From assembly GCA_001917125.1 (NCBI GenBank), contig MNTU01000019.1, positions 1,625 through 44,352 on the forward strand: a DNA stretch of 42,728 nucleotides, given 5' to 3'. Every line of letters starts with the position of its first letter. The stretch's first letter is position 1. The stretch is from Azospirillum sp. 47_25 (GTDB taxonomy: Bacteria > Pseudomonadota > Alphaproteobacteria > RF32 > CAG-239). Under the pieces are notes generated by a model, which was not told the DNA's origin, did no database searches, and saw nothing but the letters and a program-made list of their open reading frames with translations. This document shows, piece by piece, positions 41,208 through 42,728 of this stretch. A program made the translations under genes and the position numbers.

Positions 41208-42728
41208 TCAATAATAAATCATGGGCATAACCGGAACTCCCGCATATTGAGCCGTTCCCCCGCTGACAGACGGATAAGGCCATTTGCTGTTAATCGAAAA
41301 AGGATCATCGGAAGTTCGGCGTCCTCTGACCTCCCAATAGGTCTTGTCGCTTTCCTGATTGGAAGACATATAATGATCTTCAAACTTCGGACTGTAAGCA
41401 AATTTTTGCCCGTTATGTTCAATGGTCGGCGAAATAAGCTTTGAAGTCGCAATAACCCTCTCGAAATTATCATAGAAAGTCAGCAGTTGAGAAGCACTCG
41501 GCACAAACCATTTGCCTTTACCGAACCAGGAATTTTCATTGGCTTTCTTCATATGATCAGGCATCCCCCATGCAAATGCCGTTCCATAAACCTCTTCGAA
41601 CGCCGGATAAGTCTGATTAATTTTGGCTCCGAACGCTAAAACCGCCTTGGTATTTTTCAGGCCGTCGGCATCACAGCTGTCAATACTTTCCTGCTTACAG
41701 TTTTGCAAACCGTCAATTTTCTTAAGCTGCGGTACAGAACTGAACACATCGCCTTCAAAAGGAGAATTTGTGGCTGTTCCGGTATAGGCAACCGCCAGTC
41801 TTGCCGTTTCGTCAATAACTATGCCTATCACATATTTATCCGGCAGATAAGCAGAACTAACGGTTTTATCCGAATAAAGCAAAGGAAGAGTTTTCGCGGT
41901 TTTACAGGTCTCATACTTGCCGCCGCAAACATCTCCGCCTAAACCGCTCAAACAATTGGAAGCATCCCAAATATACTGGTCATTGCAAATTTGCCCGCCG
42001 TCATAATTGATAACTCGCAAACTATTGGCGTCATAATAAATCTGTTCCTGAATCACCGCACCGGTGTCAAAATTATAAGCCCAAGCCTTTTCCTGTCCTT
42101 TAAACGTGGAAGACCAAACCACTCGCGCCACACTGCCGACGGCATACGAATATTTTCGCCGTGTCAGCCCGTCAAAACTGCTACCCAGCTTCCGCAATCC
42201 CGCGTCAACTGCATCTCGATTGGCATACAGGTTTTTCAATTCACCCAGTGCCGGTGTAAACCACACACTGTCAGGCAAACCGTACAAACCGGCAAAACTG
42301 GGTTTGTGCATATAATAAGTTCCGTCTGTTACTGTTTCATTTTTACTCTTCATATAAGTTTCCAAAGCCGTTGTATTTTCTGCTCCTGACATATCCGCTA
42401 ACGCAGCTGCCTCTGTCGTATATGCTGCCAGCGGCGGATTATACGATTCATATTCGGCCAATCCGCTGCTTACTCGATGACAAAAAAAACATGTAAGATT
42501 GCCGGAAACAGCAACGGCTAATTTATTTGCTGTATCAAAAACAACCGCAATCGGCTTTTTATTTTCCTTTAACTCCGAACTAGTTGTCATATCTGAATAA
42601 AGAATATCCCCGGCTTTAACTTTAGCTTCACATTTTTCATATTTTCCGCCGCAGGAATTGCCGGTTAAGACTTTGCCGCCGGTACAGTTGGAACTGTCAT
42701 ATTGGAACTTGGGATCGCAGACTTCTTT
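41208..42728 (-). CDS. Large Cys-rich repeat protein, 3' part (runs off the right edge)
   Basis: The frame is open to the window edge, so the 5' end is missing; 506 residues are visible. At least two modules occur. Each starts with a Cys-rich segment: CDPKFQYDSSNC...SCGGKYEKC at the edge and CNDQYIWDASNC...VCGGKYETC near residue 255. Next comes LYSDxT, a strand of the type PIAVVFDTANKLAVAVSG / VIGIVIDETARLAVAYTG, and a DUF1566-like part with WFTPALGELKNLYAN or WFVPSASQLLTFYDN. The paired Cys suggest disulfides and an exported or surface protein, which would need the missing signal peptide to confirm. Ends at a terminator. The ATG at 42590 is internal. Confidence 0.8.
   Translation of the reverse strand, partial: KEVCDPKFQYDSSNCTGGKVLTGNSCGGKYEKCEAKVKAGDILYSDMTTSSELKENKKPIAVVFDTANKLAVAVSGNLTCFFCHRVSSGLAEYESYNPPLAAYTTEAAALADMSGAENTTALETYMKSKNETVTDGTYYMHKPSFAGLYGLPDSVWFTPALGELKNLYANRDAVDAGLRKLGSSFDGLTRRKYSYAVGSVARVVWSSTFKGQEKAWAYNFDTGAVIQEQIYYDANSLRVINYDGGQICNDQYIWDASNCLSGLGGDVCGGKYETCKTAKTLPLLYSDKTVSSAYLPDKYVIGIVIDETARLAVAYTGTATNSPFEGDVFSSVPQLKKIDGLQNCKQESIDSCDADGLKNTKAVLAFGAKINQTYPAFEEVYGTAFAWGMPDHMKKANENSWFGKGKWFVPSASQLLTFYDNFERVIATSKLISPTIEHNGQKFAYSPKFEDHYMSSNQESDKTYWEVRGRRTSDDPFSINSKWPYPSVSGGTAQYAGVPVMPMIYY

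Noticed and set aside
1..42728. tRNA, rRNA, insertion sequence, prophage or origin of replication
   Set aside because: No cloverleaf, rRNA segment, transposase, integrase or dnaA-box cluster was seen on reading the gaps and genes.

Overview
This window looks like a chromosome segment from an alphaproteobacterium of moderate GC content. Four things point there: a GapR-type (DUF2312) nucleoid protein, a three-subunit proton-translocating transhydrogenase (pntAA-pntAB-pntB), a cysteine-poor L36, and the order secY-adk-rpsM-rpsK-rpoA-rplQ. A [FeFe]-hydrogenase, tandem degenerate GGDEF/EAL proteins and Cys-rich secreted repeat proteins suggest an anaerobic, possibly host-associated (gut) lineage. 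The habitat and lineage are inference; no rRNA or tRNA gene is present to place it.

Layout. Positions 1-9020 hold a partial gene at the left edge, ettA, a secreted unknown, rpmJ, pyruvate kinase, gapR, a pair of half-size chromate-type transporters and the divergent pnt operon. Positions 9050-14620 hold a TetR regulator with a HELMH membrane protein, an operon of a secreted protein plus Mpl-like ligase plus LD-carboxypeptidase (murein peptide recycling), a second membrane protein with HELTH, and a small acidic protein. Positions 14700-19280 hold two palindromic repeat elements, a tandem pair of degenerate GGDEF/EAL proteins and a monomeric [FeFe]-hydrogenase. Positions 19283-23400 hold unknown genes, a protein made of four novel-looking repeats, and a decayed P-loop kinase pseudogene.

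Positions 23414-38693, all on the minus strand, form the S10-spc-alpha ribosomal protein region: rpsJ-rplC-rplD-rplW-rplB-rpsS-rplV-rpsC-rplP-rpmC-rpsQ-rplN-rplX-rplE-rpsN-rpsH-rplF-rplR-rpsE-rpmD-rplO, then a break, then secY-adk, rpsM-rpsK-rpoA, and rplQ. The classical block is broken in several places. A palindromic element lies between rpmD and rplO. A terminator, two small genes and a new promoter lie between rplO and secY. A strong promoter precedes rpsM. A terminator and a structured leader separate rpoA from rplQ. Upstream of rpsJ is a dense cluster of GANTC (CcrM-type) sites, one of them between the -35 and -10 elements, followed by a hairpin-bearing leader of about 165 nt.

Positions 39043-42728 hold four small unknown minus-strand genes, a promoter/short-ORF/terminator unit that may be a small RNA or attenuator, and the 3' part of a large secreted Cys-rich repeat protein that runs off the right edge.

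The points most worth following up are the GANTC cluster at the S10 promoter, the family of long palindromes that abut stop codons, the inactive GGDEF/EAL pair, the four-repeat protein, and the 29-codon ORF that overlaps a terminator.
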